NCBI RefSeq assembly: GCF_000091545.1
Contig: NC_006461.1
Coordinates: forward strand, 1,116,469-1,180,468
Length of the DNA: 64,000 bases
Source: Thermus thermophilus HB8
GTDB taxonomy: Bacteria; Deinococcota; Deinococci; Deinococcales; Thermaceae
Direction: 5' to 3'
Position numbers and translations under genes: made by a program. The stretch's first letter is position 1. Every line of letters begins with the position of its first letter. This document shows, piece after piece, positions 26,185 to 34,341 of this stretch. Under the pieces are notes generated by a model. The model was not told where the DNA came from. It did not search any database and was given only the letters and a program-made list of their open reading frames with translations.

Positions 26185-26693
26185 GGCACCTCCAAGAAGG
26201 CCTCGGGAAAGGCGAGGGGGGAGACCCTCTCCCCAGGCCTCACCCAGATCTGCTCCCGGTAGTGGTCTTCCTCCGGGGTGCGGAAGAGGAGGAGCTTTCC
26301 CCCCAGGAGGTCCTGGACCCAGACCTCCGGCACCCCGGCCTTGGCGTAGAGGGGGACCTTCTTGGTGAGGTCGTAGTCCAAGGACGCGTCCGCCACCTCC
26401 ACCACAAGGAGAACATCCTCCGGGCGGGGCAGGCGCTCGCGGTAGTCCCCCGGCCGAAGCAGGGCAAGATCCGGTTCCAGGTAGGTGTCCGGGGGCAGGG
26501 CCAAGGGCCCCTGCACCTGGACAAAGACTTCGGGAAGACTGGAAAAAACCCGGTTCCAGCGGTTTACGGCGTAGGCGTGCCGAGGACCTATGGGCGCCAT
26601 CTGGTAGATCTCTCCCTCTAGAAGCTCCACCCCCCGCTCGGGAAGGGGAAGCTTCAGGAACTCCTCCAGGCTAAAGCGGTAGGGCCGGACCAT
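26178..26693 (-). CDS. Uma2 (DUF820) family PD-(D/E)XK nuclease-like protein, copy 1
   Basis: 171 residues. The Uma2 core is present: ERGVELLEGEIYQMAPIGPRH at the start, EPDLALLRPG, DVLLVVEVADASLDYDL, and KVPLYAKAGVPEVWVQD. The acidic and lysine residues of the restriction-endonuclease-like fold are conserved, but a biological role for Uma2 proteins is not established. It is inserted between argF and argC in one operon. TAAAGT 6 bases before the ATG gives it its own leaderless start. Confidence 0.85.
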   Translation of the reverse strand: MVRPYRFSLEEFLKLPLPERGVELLEGEIYQMAPIGPRHAYAVNRWNRVFSSLPEVFVQVQGPLALPPDTYLEPDLALLRPGDYRERLPRPEDVLLVVEVADASLDYDLTKKVPLYAKAGVPEVWVQDLLGGKLLLFRTPEEDHYREQIWVRPGERVSPLAFPEAFLEVPW

Positions 26694-26705
26694 ACCCCTA
26701 CTTTA
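26694..26705 (-). promoter_or_regulatory. leaderless -10 of Uma2 copy 1
   Basis: TAAAGT (26700-26705, minus strand) lies 6 bases before the ATG and overlaps the argF stop codon. Confidence 0.45.
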
Positions 26706-27603
26706 GCAAGGTAAGAAGCACGGCCTTGGCGGTGTGGAGGCGGTTTTCCGCCTGGTCAAAGACCCGGCTCCGCGGCCCGTGGACCGCCTCCTCCGTGGTC
26801 TCCTCCCCGTAGTGGGCGGGGAGGCAGTGGAGGAAGACACCCTCCGGGCGGAGGAGCTTGAGCAACTCCCCGTTCACCTGGAAGCCCTGGAAGTCCCGGA
26901 GGCGCTTCTCCCTTTCCGCCTCCTGCCCCATGCTGGTCCAGACGTCGGTGTAGAGGGCGTGGGCGCCCAAGGCGGCCTCCTTGGGGTCGTGGGTGAAGAA
27001 GGCGTTCGCCCGCTTGAGAAGGCCAGGGTCGGGCTCGTAGCCCTTGGGGGTCGCGACCCGCACCTTAAGGCCCGCCAGGGGAGCCACCTCAAGAAGGGAG
27101 TTCAGGACGTTGTTTCCGTCCCCCACCCAGGCCACCTCGAGGCCCGCAAGCCCCCCAAAAACCTCCTTCAGGGTGAGGAGGTCCGCCAGGGCCTGGAGGG
27201 GGTGGGCGCGGTCGGAGAGGGCGTTCACCACGGGGACCTTGGCGTGGCGGGCCAGGGCCTCCACCGTCTCGTGGCGAAAGACCCGGGCGGCGATCCCCTC
27301 CACGAAGCGCTCCAGGTTCTTGGCCACGTCCCTCACGGGCTCCCTCTCCCCGATGCCCACCTGCTTCTGGTCCAGGTAAACGGCGTGCCCCCCCAGGTGG
27401 ACCATGGCCACCTCGAGGGTCGTCCGGGTGCGCAAGGAGGGCTTCTCAAAGAGGAGGGCGAGGACCTTCCCTTTGAGGTCCTCCCCCCGGTAGCGCTCCC
27501 GCTTTAGCTGCTCCGCCAGGTCCAGAAGGGCCTGAAGCTCCTTGGGGCCGTAGCCGGAAAAGTCCAGAAGGTCCTTGGGCAGGGTCAGGGCCTCTCCCCC
27601 CAT
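26698..27603 (-). CDS. argF: ornithine carbamoyltransferase
   Basis: 301 residues. The carbamoyl-phosphate site EKPSLRTRTTLE is exact, HAVYLDQKQVGIG and RAHPLQALADL follow, and FLHCLPAHYGEE near the C-terminus carries the ornithine-binding cysteine. It makes citrulline from ornithine. The ATG at 27603 lies 9 bases after TATGCT, so an almost leaderless message is likely. It is the first gene of argF-Uma2-argC-argJ. Confidence 0.96.
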   Translation of the reverse strand: MGGEALTLPKDLLDFSGYGPKELQALLDLAEQLKRERYRGEDLKGKVLALLFEKPSLRTRTTLEVAMVHLGGHAVYLDQKQVGIGEREPVRDVAKNLERFVEGIAARVFRHETVEALARHAKVPVVNALSDRAHPLQALADLLTLKEVFGGLAGLEVAWVGDGNNVLNSLLEVAPLAGLKVRVATPKGYEPDPGLLKRANAFFTHDPKEAALGAHALYTDVWTSMGQEAEREKRLRDFQGFQVNGELLKLLRPEGVFLHCLPAHYGEETTEEAVHGPRSRVFDQAENRLHTAKAVLLTLLK

Positions 27604-27618
27604 GAGGCCTTAAGCATA
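27604..27618 (-). promoter_or_regulatory. argF operon near-leaderless -10 element
   Basis: TATGCT (27613-27618, minus strand) lies 9 bases before the argF ATG. Confidence 0.45.
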
Positions 27619-27646
27619 CCCTGTGCCCGCAAACTTATGCAAGGGC

Positions 27647-28330
27647 CTAGGCCCGGGACCAGGGCACGTAAAGCACGGGAAGAGGGCTTACGAAAGGCTC
27701 GGCGTAGTCCACCCCCAAATAGTTCCCCCAGTAGCGGCGCATGGCCTTGCGGGCCTCCACCCCCTTGGGCCCCACGGTCTCGCTCGCCGCCTCCCCCGTA
27801 AACTGGCTCCTATAGGCCAAAACCGCGGCCTCCCACTGGTCTATGAAGGCGGAGATCTTGACCAGAAAGCTCGGGGCGAAGGGATGGTTCCCCGGGTAGA
27901 AGAAAAGCCTCTCCACCCGGAAAGGCTCCCCCTCCAAGGGGGCCTTCCTCAGGCCCGCCAGGTGGACCGCGGCCACGGCGAGGCGGCTTGCGGCGGTGTG
28001 GTCGGGGTGGCGGTCGGCCTCGAGGGGGGCGAAGACCACCCGGGGCCGAAGCCGCCTCAGGGCCTGGGCGAGCTTTAGCCGCTGCTCCGGGACGTCGGCG
28101 AGCCCCCCGTCGGGAAACCCAAGGTTTCCCCTAAAGTCCAGCCCCAGGATCCGGCTCGCCTCGGCCACCTCCTTCTCCCGCTCCTCCGGGGTGCCCTTGG
28201 AGCCCATCTCCCCCCGGGTGAGGTCCAAAATCCCCGTGGAAAGCCCCTCGGCCTTGGCCCGGGCCAGGGTCCCGCCACAGCCCAGCTCCCCGTCGTCGGG
28301 GTGGGGGGCGACGACCAAGAGGTCAAGCAT
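27647..28330 (-). CDS. bshB1: LmbE/PIG-L deacetylase, probable BshB1 of bacillithiol synthesis
   Basis: 227-residue zinc-dependent N-acetylglucosaminyl deacetylase. The metal motif HPDDGELGCGG is at the N-terminus and DRHPDHTAAS supplies the second part. The fit to BshB1, which deacetylates GlcNAc-malate, is supported by LTRGEMGSKGTPEER and the C-terminal YLGVDYAEPF. A YpdA-type bacillithiol-disulfide reductase candidate lies at 40 kb. The start at 28330 overlaps hepT by 8 bases. Confidence 0.85.
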   Translation of the reverse strand: MLDLLVVAPHPDDGELGCGGTLARAKAEGLSTGILDLTRGEMGSKGTPEEREKEVAEASRILGLDFRGNLGFPDGGLADVPEQRLKLAQALRRLRPRVVFAPLEADRHPDHTAASRLAVAAVHLAGLRKAPLEGEPFRVERLFFYPGNHPFAPSFLVKISAFIDQWEAAVLAYRSQFTGEAASETVGPKGVEARKAMRRYWGNYLGVDYAEPFVSPLPVLYVPWSRA

Positions 28331-28664
28331 CCCCTTCCTCCAGAATCCGCCGAAGCGCCTCCGCGAGCGCGGGCACCTTGTGGGCCACAATATCCCAAAG
28401 GGTAGCGTCGTCCAAGGCGAAGTAGGCGTGGGCTAAAACGTCCCCCAAACCGGCGATCGCCCGCCACTCCACCGAGGGGTAGCGGGCCCGCACGGAGTCG
28501 GGCACCTTCTTCGCCGCCTCACCGAGGACCCCCGGGTTGCGAAGCACGGCATCGTAAACCAGCTCGTTTCGGACGAAGGCGTGAAAATCAAGGCCCTCGG
28601 AGCGCATGACCTTTTCACAGGCCTCCAGCATGTCCCGAAGGAAAAGCCGATGGCTACGCGACAC
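28323..28664 (-). CDS. HepT-like HEPN (DUF86) toxin homologue, active-site arginine replaced
   Basis: 113 helical residues in the HEPN fold, paired with an MNT gene in the usual toxin-antitoxin order. HepT toxins are RNases using R-x4-H-x-Y. Here the motif region reads GLGDVLAHAY: the histidine (H79) and tyrosine (Y81) remain, but glycine (G74) stands where arginine is expected. MntA normally silences HepT by adding AMP to that tyrosine. With the arginine lost, RNase activity may be weak or absent. It overlaps mntA by 11 bases and bshB1 by 8. Confidence 0.8.
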   Translation of the reverse strand: MSRSHRLFLRDMLEACEKVMRSEGLDFHAFVRNELVYDAVLRNPGVLGEAAKKVPDSVRARYPSVEWRAIAGLGDVLAHAYFALDDATLWDIVAHKVPALAEALRRILEEGDA

Positions 28665-28944
28665 GGACGGCCTCGCCCAACACCTCGGACACCGCCCAGG
28701 GCTTCAAGGCCCCCTTCATCACCAAGTCCACGGGCCGCCCCAGGAGGCTTTCCAAAAACTCTTTCACCCGCCAGTAGCCCTCAAAGCCCGGCGGAGTGGC
28801 AAAAGCCACCAGCAGGTCCACGTCGCTCCTGGGCCGGGCCTCACCCCGGGCCAAGGAGCCGAAGAGGTAGAGCTCCGCTACCCCCAGGGCGCATAGCTCA
28901 GGCCAACGGGACCGGAGCAGGGCCAGGACCTCCTCCTTCCGCAC
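28654..28944 (-). CDS. MntA-like minimal nucleotidyltransferase antitoxin
   Basis: 96 residues. The nucleotidyltransferase signature is intact: FGSLARGEARPRSDVDLLV, with GS at residues 29-30 and the metal aspartates D41 and D43. In HEPN/MNT modules this protein AMPylates and neutralises the HEPN partner. The GTG at 28944 is chosen because TAGACT lies 6 bases upstream. First gene of mntA-hepT-bshB1. Confidence 0.88.
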   Translation of the reverse strand: MRKEEVLALLRSRWPELCALGVAELYLFGSLARGEARPRSDVDLLVAFATPPGFEGYWRVKEFLESLLGRPVDLVMKGALKPWAVSEVLGEAVRVA

Positions 28945-28956
28945 ACCTCCAGTCTA
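28945..28956 (-). promoter_or_regulatory. mntA-hepT leaderless -10 element
   Basis: TAGACT (28951-28956, minus strand) ends 6 bases before the mntA GTG and overlaps the plsY stop codon. The GGAGG between it and the start is too close to act as a Shine-Dalgarno sequence. Confidence 0.5.
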
Positions 28957-29553
28957 GCGTGCCTCCACCCGCTCTCCAAGCCGCCTCTCCGTCCCCTCCC
29001 GGAGGCGCTTGAGGTTTTCCCGGTGGGTCCAGAAGATGAGGAGGGCCATGAGGAAGACCGTGGCCACCTCCCAAAGGGGCCTGCCCAAGGCCAGGGAGAG
29101 GACGAAGGCCGCCACCCCCCCGGTCATGCTCCCCGCGGAGACGTAGCGGGTGAGGAGGATGACGCTTAGCCCTATGGGAAAGGTCCAGAGGGCCAAGACG
29201 GGGTCCAGGAAGAGGAGGGTGCCGAAGCTCGTGGCCACCCCCTTCCCCCCGCGGAAGCGGAGGAAGACCGAGTAGTTGTGGCCCAAAACCGCCATCAAGG
29301 CCACCCCGCCCAGCATCCAGTCGGAAAGGCCAAAGGCCCGGGCCACGAGGACGGCGATCCCGCCCTTGAAGACGTCAAAGAAGGCCACCACCAAAGCCGG
29401 GCCCCAGCCCAAAGCGCGGAGGACGTTGGTGGCCCCGATATTCCCCGAGCCCACCTTGCGGAGGTCCACCCCGTAGGTGCGGGCCACCAGCACCCCGGCG
29501 GGCACGGAGCCGAAGAGGTAGGCGAGAAGGAGCGTCCAAACCGCTGCCGTCAT
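28954..29553 (-). CDS. plsY: acyl-phosphate:glycerol-3-phosphate acyltransferase
   Basis: 199-residue membrane acyltransferase making lysophosphatidate. The three PlsY loops are present: YLFGSVPAG, KVGSGNIGATNVLRALG, and GHNYSVFLRFRGGKGVATS. About five membrane helices. A start at 29583 is possible, but TAGAAT ends 8 bases before the ATG at 29553, where homology begins, so the shorter form is preferred. Confidence 0.95.
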   Translation of the reverse strand: MTAAVWTLLLAYLFGSVPAGVLVARTYGVDLRKVGSGNIGATNVLRALGWGPALVVAFFDVFKGGIAVLVARAFGLSDWMLGGVALMAVLGHNYSVFLRFRGGKGVATSFGTLLFLDPVLALWTFPIGLSVILLTRYVSAGSMTGGVAAFVLSLALGRPLWEVATVFLMALLIFWTHRENLKRLREGTERRLGERVEAR

Positions 29554-29567
29554 GCCCCCGCATTCTA
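29554..29567 (-). promoter_or_regulatory. plsY leaderless -10 element
   Basis: TAGAAT (29562-29567, minus strand) lies 8 bases before the plsY ATG at 29553. Confidence 0.5.
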
Positions 29568-29625
29568 CCCTCGGCGCGGGCACCTATGTCCGAACCAAGG
29601 CTGTGGCGAGGCCCTATTGGAGGGC

Positions 29626-30399
29626 CTAGCTGCTCGCCGAGGTGTAGCTCCTCAAGGCCAGGCGGAAAAACCCCCGGGCCAGGGCCAAAAGGCCAAGGGC
29701 GAGGAGGAAGGCGGCAAAGGGGGCCTCTCCCCTCCCCAGGGCCGCTTCCGCGGGCACGGTGGTGAGGAAGGCCACGGGTACCACGAAGGTGAAGAAGACC
29801 CGGTAAAGGGCGGGATAGCTCCCCACGGGAAACCGCCCCGCCTCGAGGAGCCCCCGCAGGACCTCGGTGACGTTGTAGATCTTCACGAACCAGATGCTGG
29901 TGGTGGCGAGGAGGAACCAGAGGCTGTAGAGCATGACGCTGCCCAAGGCCAGGTAGAAGAGGAAGAGAAGGTAGCCTCCAAGCCCAAGGCCAAGCCGCTC
30001 CCCCGCGTAAAGGAGAAGCCCCATCCCCAAGAGGAAGTCCCCCAGGCCCCAGGGGGAGAAGGCGCGGAAGGAGAGCCAGAACTGGGGGTCTATGGGCTTG
30101 AGGAGGACGAAGTCCAGGGTCCCCTGCTGCACGTGTTCCACGATCTTGTTGAGGTTGGGGGCGAGGAGGGTGCTCCCCAGGCCCTGAAGCAGGGTGAAGG
30201 CGGAAAGGACCAAAAGGGCCTCCTCCAGCCGCCACCCCCCCGGCCTGTACCCCCCCTGGTAGAGGAGGAGGAGGCCGAAGAGGGCGCCGAGGAGGGTGAG
30301 GCAGGAGGAGAGGAGGCCCAGGTAGAAGTTGGCCCGATACTCCATCTCCGCCGCCAAGGAGGTGAGGAGAAAAAGGCGCAAAACCCGGAGGTAGCGCAC
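29626..30399 (-). CDS. ABC-2 type (DUF990-like) transporter permease, divergent copy
   Basis: 257 residues with about six membrane helices (LLSSCLTLLGALFGLLLLYQ, YLLFLFYLALGSVMLYSLWFLL). YLRVLRLFLLTSLAAEMEYRANF at the N-terminus resembles the companion permease at 31478. No ATPase motifs; it should pair with the divergently transcribed ATPase. GTG at 30399 is preferred over the ATG at 30435 because TACCTT lies 6 bases upstream and the longer form would overlap the opposite gene. A 7-bp hairpin overlaps its stop (29609-29627). Substrate unknown. Confidence 0.75.
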   Translation of the reverse strand: MRYLRVLRLFLLTSLAAEMEYRANFYLGLLSSCLTLLGALFGLLLLYQGGYRPGGWRLEEALLVLSAFTLLQGLGSTLLAPNLNKIVEHVQQGTLDFVLLKPIDPQFWLSFRAFSPWGLGDFLLGMGLLLYAGERLGLGLGGYLLFLFYLALGSVMLYSLWFLLATTSIWFVKIYNVTEVLRGLLEAGRFPVGSYPALYRVFFTFVVPVAFLTTVPAEAALGRGEAPFAAFLLALGLLALARGFFRLALRSYTSASS

Positions 30400-30422
30400 C
30401 CTCCCAAGGTAGACTTGGAGGC
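30400..30422. promoter_or_regulatory. divergent overlapping leaderless promoters of the ABC genes
   Basis: The 10-base sequence AAGGTAGACT (30406-30415) contains TAGACT for the plus-strand ATPase (7 bases before its ATG) and, on the minus strand, TACCTT (6 bases before the permease GTG). The two boxes share two bases, so polymerase cannot occupy both at once. Confidence 0.5.
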
Positions 30423-31421
30423 ATGATGGGCGCAAGCCCCATCGTGGTGGCGGAAGGCCTCACCCGGCACTACCGGGTGGCCCTGAAGGAGGACTCCCTC
30501 CTGGGGACGCTCCGCCACTTCCTCCGCCGACGCTACCAGACCATCCGGGCCGTGGAAGGGGTCTCCTTCCGGATCCTTCCCGGGGAGGTGGTGGGGTTTT
30601 TGGGCCCCAACGGGGCGGGCAAGACCACCACGCTCAAGATGCTCACCGGCCTTGTCCACCCCACGAGGGGCAAGGCCCTGGTGGCGGGGCACGTGCCCTG
30701 GAGGAGGGAGAAGGCCTTCCTCAGGAAGATCACCCTGGTCATGGGCAACAAGCAACAGCTCATCTGGGACCTCCCCGCCATGGACTCCTTCCGCCTGAAC
30801 GCCGCCATCTACGAGATCCCGGAAGGGGAGTTCAGAAAGCGGGTCTTGGAGCTTGCGGAGATGCTCTCCCTCACGGAGAAGCTCCACCAGCCCGTGCGCA
30901 AGCTCTCCTTAGGGGAGAGGATGAAGGCCGAGCTCCTGGCCGCCCTCCTCCACCGCCCGGAGGTCCTCTTCCTGGACGAGCCCACCCTGGGCCTGGACGT
31001 GAACGCCCAGGTGGCGGTCCGGGAGTTCATCCGGGAGTACAACCGCCGCTATGGGGCCACGGTCCTCCTCACGAGCCACTACATGGCGGACATCGCCGCC
31101 CTATCTGAACGCGTCCTGGTCATCCACCAGGGCAGGCTCCTCTACGACGGGGCCCTGGAGGGGCTTTTGGCGCGCTTCGCCCCCTACCGGGAGGTGCGCC
31201 TCACCCTGGGAAGCCCCCTTCCCCGGGAGGCCCTCCTCCCCTTCGGCGAGGTGCGGGCCCTGGAGGGGCGGGAGGGGCGGCTTCTCGTGCCCCGGGAAAG
31301 GCTCACGGAGAGGGTGGCGGAGATCCTAAAGAGGCTTCCCGTGGAGGACCTCGAGGTCCGGGAGCCCCCCCTGGAGGAGGTCATCGCCAAGGTCTTCCAA
31401 AGCCCCAAGGAGGCGGTATGA
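30423..31421 (+). CDS. ABC transporter ATP-binding protein (DUF990-permease family)
   Basis: 332 residues. Walker A GPNGAGKTT, Q-loop VMGNKQQLIWDL, signature LSLGERMKAE, Walker B VLFLDEPTLG, then the switch histidine in LLTSHYMAD. The C-terminal ~90 residues form an extra domain (FGEVRALEGREGRLLVPRE) usual for this exporter type. It is flanked by two permease genes, one divergent and one downstream, which together make a complete ABC-2 exporter. Substrate unknown. Confidence 0.9.
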   Translation: MMGASPIVVAEGLTRHYRVALKEDSLLGTLRHFLRRRYQTIRAVEGVSFRILPGEVVGFLGPNGAGKTTTLKMLTGLVHPTRGKALVAGHVPWRREKAFLRKITLVMGNKQQLIWDLPAMDSFRLNAAIYEIPEGEFRKRVLELAEMLSLTEKLHQPVRKLSLGERMKAELLAALLHRPEVLFLDEPTLGLDVNAQVAVREFIREYNRRYGATVLLTSHYMADIAALSERVLVIHQGRLLYDGALEGLLARFAPYREVRLTLGSPLPREALLPFGEVRALEGREGRLLVPRERLTERVAEILKRLPVEDLEVREPPLEEVIAKVFQSPKEAV

Positions 31422-31477
31422 CCCCATGCCGGCGCAAGGGCTTCGGTGGCCGGCCCTGGGGATAGCGCGGAGGAACG

Positions 31478-32254
31478 ATGAGAAAGGCAGGGACCCTCCT
31501 CTCCGTCTACCTGGCCTACATGCTGGAGTACCGGGCGGAGCTCTTCCTCTGGGCCCTGGCGGGGGCGCTTCCCCTGATCCTCCTCGGGGTCTGGACCGAG
31601 GCCGCAAGGGGTGGGGAGTTTCCCCTAAGCCCGGGGGAGTTCGCCCGCTACTTCCTCATGGTCTTCCTGGTGCGCCAGGCCACGGTGGTCTGGGTGGTGT
31701 GGGAGTTTGAGCGGGACGTGGTGGAGGGGAGGCTCTCCTTCCGGCTCCTTAGGCCCTTGGACCCCTTCTTTGACCACCTGGCCGCCCACACCGCCGAAAG
31801 GCTCGCCCGGCTTCCCTTCGTCGTCCTCCTCACCCTCCTCTTCTTCGCCCTTTTCCCCGAGGCCCGCTTTCTGCCGGAGCCCGGGGCCTTCCTCTTGGGC
31901 CTCGGCCTCACCGTCCTCGCCTTCCTCCTCCGCTACACCATGCAGTACACCACCGCCCTCCTCACCTTCTGGACCGAGCGGGCCACCAGCGTGGAGGAGG
32001 TCTTCTTCCTCCTCTACCTCTTCCTCTCGGGGACCATCGCCCCCCTCGAGGTCTTCCCCGAACCCCTGAAAAGCCTCGCCCTCCTCACCCCCTTCCCCTA
32101 CCTCGTCTACCTCCCCGCCGCCCTCCTCGCCGGGCAGGAGGTCGCCCTCTTCCCCGGCCTCTGGATCATGCTCCTCTGGGGCGTGGGCTTTCTCCTCCTC
32201 TCCCGCCTGCTTTGGCGGCTCGGCCTCAGGCGCTACTCGGGCCAGGGGGCATAA
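31478..32254 (+). CDS. ABC-2 type (DUF990-like) transporter permease
   Basis: 258 residues with about six membrane helices; SVYLAYMLEYRAELFLWALA at the N-terminus and LSGTIAPLEVFPEPLKSL near the C-terminus match the family. GGAGGA lies 5 bases before the ATG, so this gene uses ordinary ribosome binding, unlike its neighbours. The 56 bases between it and the ATPase carry no other gene. It likely forms a heterodimer with the divergent permease. Confidence 0.85.
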   Translation: MRKAGTLLSVYLAYMLEYRAELFLWALAGALPLILLGVWTEAARGGEFPLSPGEFARYFLMVFLVRQATVVWVVWEFERDVVEGRLSFRLLRPLDPFFDHLAAHTAERLARLPFVVLLTLLFFALFPEARFLPEPGAFLLGLGLTVLAFLLRYTMQYTTALLTFWTERATSVEEVFFLLYLFLSGTIAPLEVFPEPLKSLALLTPFPYLVYLPAALLAGQEVALFPGLWIMLLWGVGFLLLSRLLWRLGLRRYSGQGA

Positions 32255-32261
32255 TGGAGGC
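32250..32261 (+). promoter_or_regulatory. leaderless -10 of Uma2 copy 2
   Basis: CATAAT (32250-32255), one mismatch from consensus, lies 6 bases before the ATG at 32262. Confidence 0.45.
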
Positions 32262-32786
32262 ATGGCCACCCGCTACCGCTTCCGGGTAGAGGAGTTTGAG
32301 CGAGCCTTCCAGGGGGTGCCCCACGTGGAGCTCCTCCGGGGGGAGGTCTACCGGATGGGCCCCATCGGACCCAAGCACGTGCACAAGGTGGCGCAGTTGG
32401 ATGCCAGACTTCAGGAAGCCCTGAAGGGAAAGGCCGTGGTGGCCGTCCAGTCCCCCTTGCGCCTCTCCGAGGACTCCGAGCCCGAGCCGGACCTCATGGT
32501 GCTTAAGCCCCCTTTGGAGCGCTACCAGGACCGGCTCCCCACCCCGGAGGACGTCCTCCTCCTCGTGGAGGTGGCCGACACCTCCTTGGAGTTTGACCGG
32601 GAGGTGAAGCTTCCCCTCTACGCCGAGGCGGGCATCCCCGAGGTCTGGCTCGTGAACCCAAAGGAGAACCTCCTGGAAGCCCACCGGGACCCCCGGGGCG
32701 GTCGCTACCGGGAGATCCGGCTCCTCTCCCCCGAGGAAGAGGTAAGCCTTTCCGCCTTCCCCGAGGTCAGGCTCCCCTGGGCGTAG
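32262..32786 (+). CDS. Uma2 (DUF820) family protein, copy 2
   Basis: 174 residues with the full Uma2 pattern: ELLRGEVYRMGPIGPKHVH, EPEPDLMVLKP, DVLLLVEVADTSLEFD, and KLPLYAEAGIPEVWLVN. Nuclease activity is possible but unproven in this family. It follows the exporter permease by 7 bases yet has its own -10 box. Its last 20 bases overlap the 3' end of cimA on the opposite strand. Confidence 0.85.
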   Translation: MATRYRFRVEEFERAFQGVPHVELLRGEVYRMGPIGPKHVHKVAQLDARLQEALKGKAVVAVQSPLRLSEDSEPEPDLMVLKPPLERYQDRLPTPEDVLLLVEVADTSLEFDREVKLPLYAEAGIPEVWLVNPKENLLEAHRDPRGGRYREIRLLSPEEEVSLSAFPEVRLPWA

Positions 32787-34341
32787 CCACCGGGTAGAGG
32801 AGGGCGTAGGCGTACCCGTCGGTGAGGGCCTTGAGGGAGGCCTCGAGGATGTTCTCGCTCGCCCCCACGGTGGCGAAGCGCTCCTCCCCCCGCTTCATCT
32901 CCACCATGACCCGCACCCCGGAGTTCGTCCCCGCCTCCTGGCCGGAGAGGATCCGCACCTTGTAGTCCGTGAGCTCCACCTCGGAAAGCTCCGGATAGAA
33001 CTGCAACACGGCCTTGCGGAAGGCCCTATCCAGGGCGGAGACGGGCCCGAAGGGGCTTTCCGCGGCGGTGTGCTGGAGGCTCTCCCCCACCCTAACCCGC
33101 ACCGTGGCCTCGGCCCAGGCGGTGGAAAGGCCCCTTCCGTGGACGAAGACGCTAAAGCCCTCCACGCTGAAGGGAAGGCTCCCGCCCTTCAGGCGGTGGG
33201 CGAGGAGGTAGAAGCTCGCCTCCGCCCCCTCAAAGGCGTAGCCCTCGTACTCCAGGGCCTTGACCTCGTCCAGAAGGCGCCTGGCCTCCTCCTTGCTTAG
33301 GTCCACCCCGAGCTCCTGGAGCTTGGCGAGGAGGTTGGAGCGGCCCGAGACGTCCGAGACCAGAAAGCGCCGCTGGTTCCCCACCCACTCCGGGGGGATG
33401 TGCTCGTAGGTGCGGGGGTTCTTGAGGACGGCGGAGACGTGCACCCCGGCCTTGTGGGCGAAGGCCGCCTCCCCCACGTAGGGGGCGCGGCGGTTGGGGG
33501 TGAGGTTGGCCCTTTCGTCCACGAAGTGGGAAACCTCCCTGAGCTCCCTCAGCTTTTCCGGGGAGATGGCGGGGATCCCGTACTTGAAGACCAGGGTGGG
33601 GAGGAAGCTCGTGAGGTTGAGGTTGCCGCACCTTTCCCCGTAGCCGTTGATGGTGCCCTGGACGTGGGTGGCCCCGGCCCGCACCGCCGCGAGGGCGTTG
33701 GCCACGGCGAGGTCGGCGTCGTTGTGGGGGTGGATGCCCACCCGGACCCCCGGAAACCGCTCCACCACCGCCTTGGTGATGGCGTAGACCTCCTCGGGGA
33801 GGCTCCCCCCGTTGGTGTCGCAAAGGACCAGGGTGTCGGCCCCGCCCCTGAAGGCGGCCTCGAGGGTGGCGAGGGCGTAAGCGGGGTCCTCCTTGTAGCC
33901 GTCAAAGAAGTGCTCGGCGTCGTAGACCACCCGCCTGCCCCTCCGGGCGAAGAAGGCCACCGTCTCCTCAATCATGCGGAGGTTCTCCTCCAAGGAGGTC
34001 TCCAAAGCCTCCAAAACGTGGAGGGTCCAGCTCTTCCCGAAGAGGACCACCACCGGGGTCTCCGCCTCCAAAAGGGCGAGGACCGAGGGGTCTTCCTCGG
34101 GGGCGAGGCCCTTTCGCCTCGTGGCGCCGAAGGCGGCAAGCCTCGCCGCCCCCAGGTCCACCCCCCTCATGCGCTGGAAGAACTCGGCGTCCTTGGGGTT
34201 GGAGCCGGGCCACCCCCCCTCAATGAGGTGGATCCCGAAGGCGGCGAGGCGCCTCGCGATGGCCACCTTGTCGTCCACGGAGAGGCTTACCCCCTCCCCT
34301 TGGGTGCCGTCCCTTAAGGTGGTGTCCAGGATTTCTACCAC
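32767..34341 (-). CDS. cimA: (R)-citramalate synthase
   Basis: 524-residue DRE-TIM metallolyase. LDTTLRDGTQGEGVSLSVDD at the N-terminus is typical of CimA rather than LeuA, with metal ligands in GIHPHNDADLAVAN, the GTINGYGERCGN loop, and a C-terminal regulatory LeuA-type domain. It condenses pyruvate and acetyl-CoA to citramalate, a threonine-independent route to 2-oxobutyrate for isoleucine. It is the last gene of the ilvB operon and overlaps the GNAT gene by 7 bases. Confidence 0.9.
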   Translation of the reverse strand: MVEILDTTLRDGTQGEGVSLSVDDKVAIARRLAAFGIHLIEGGWPGSNPKDAEFFQRMRGVDLGAARLAAFGATRRKGLAPEEDPSVLALLEAETPVVVLFGKSWTLHVLEALETSLEENLRMIEETVAFFARRGRRVVYDAEHFFDGYKEDPAYALATLEAAFRGGADTLVLCDTNGGSLPEEVYAITKAVVERFPGVRVGIHPHNDADLAVANALAAVRAGATHVQGTINGYGERCGNLNLTSFLPTLVFKYGIPAISPEKLRELREVSHFVDERANLTPNRRAPYVGEAAFAHKAGVHVSAVLKNPRTYEHIPPEWVGNQRRFLVSDVSGRSNLLAKLQELGVDLSKEEARRLLDEVKALEYEGYAFEGAEASFYLLAHRLKGGSLPFSVEGFSVFVHGRGLSTAWAEATVRVRVGESLQHTAAESPFGPVSALDRAFRKAVLQFYPELSEVELTDYKVRILSGQEAGTNSGVRVMVEMKRGEERFATVGASENILEASLKALTDGYAYALLYPVATPRGA

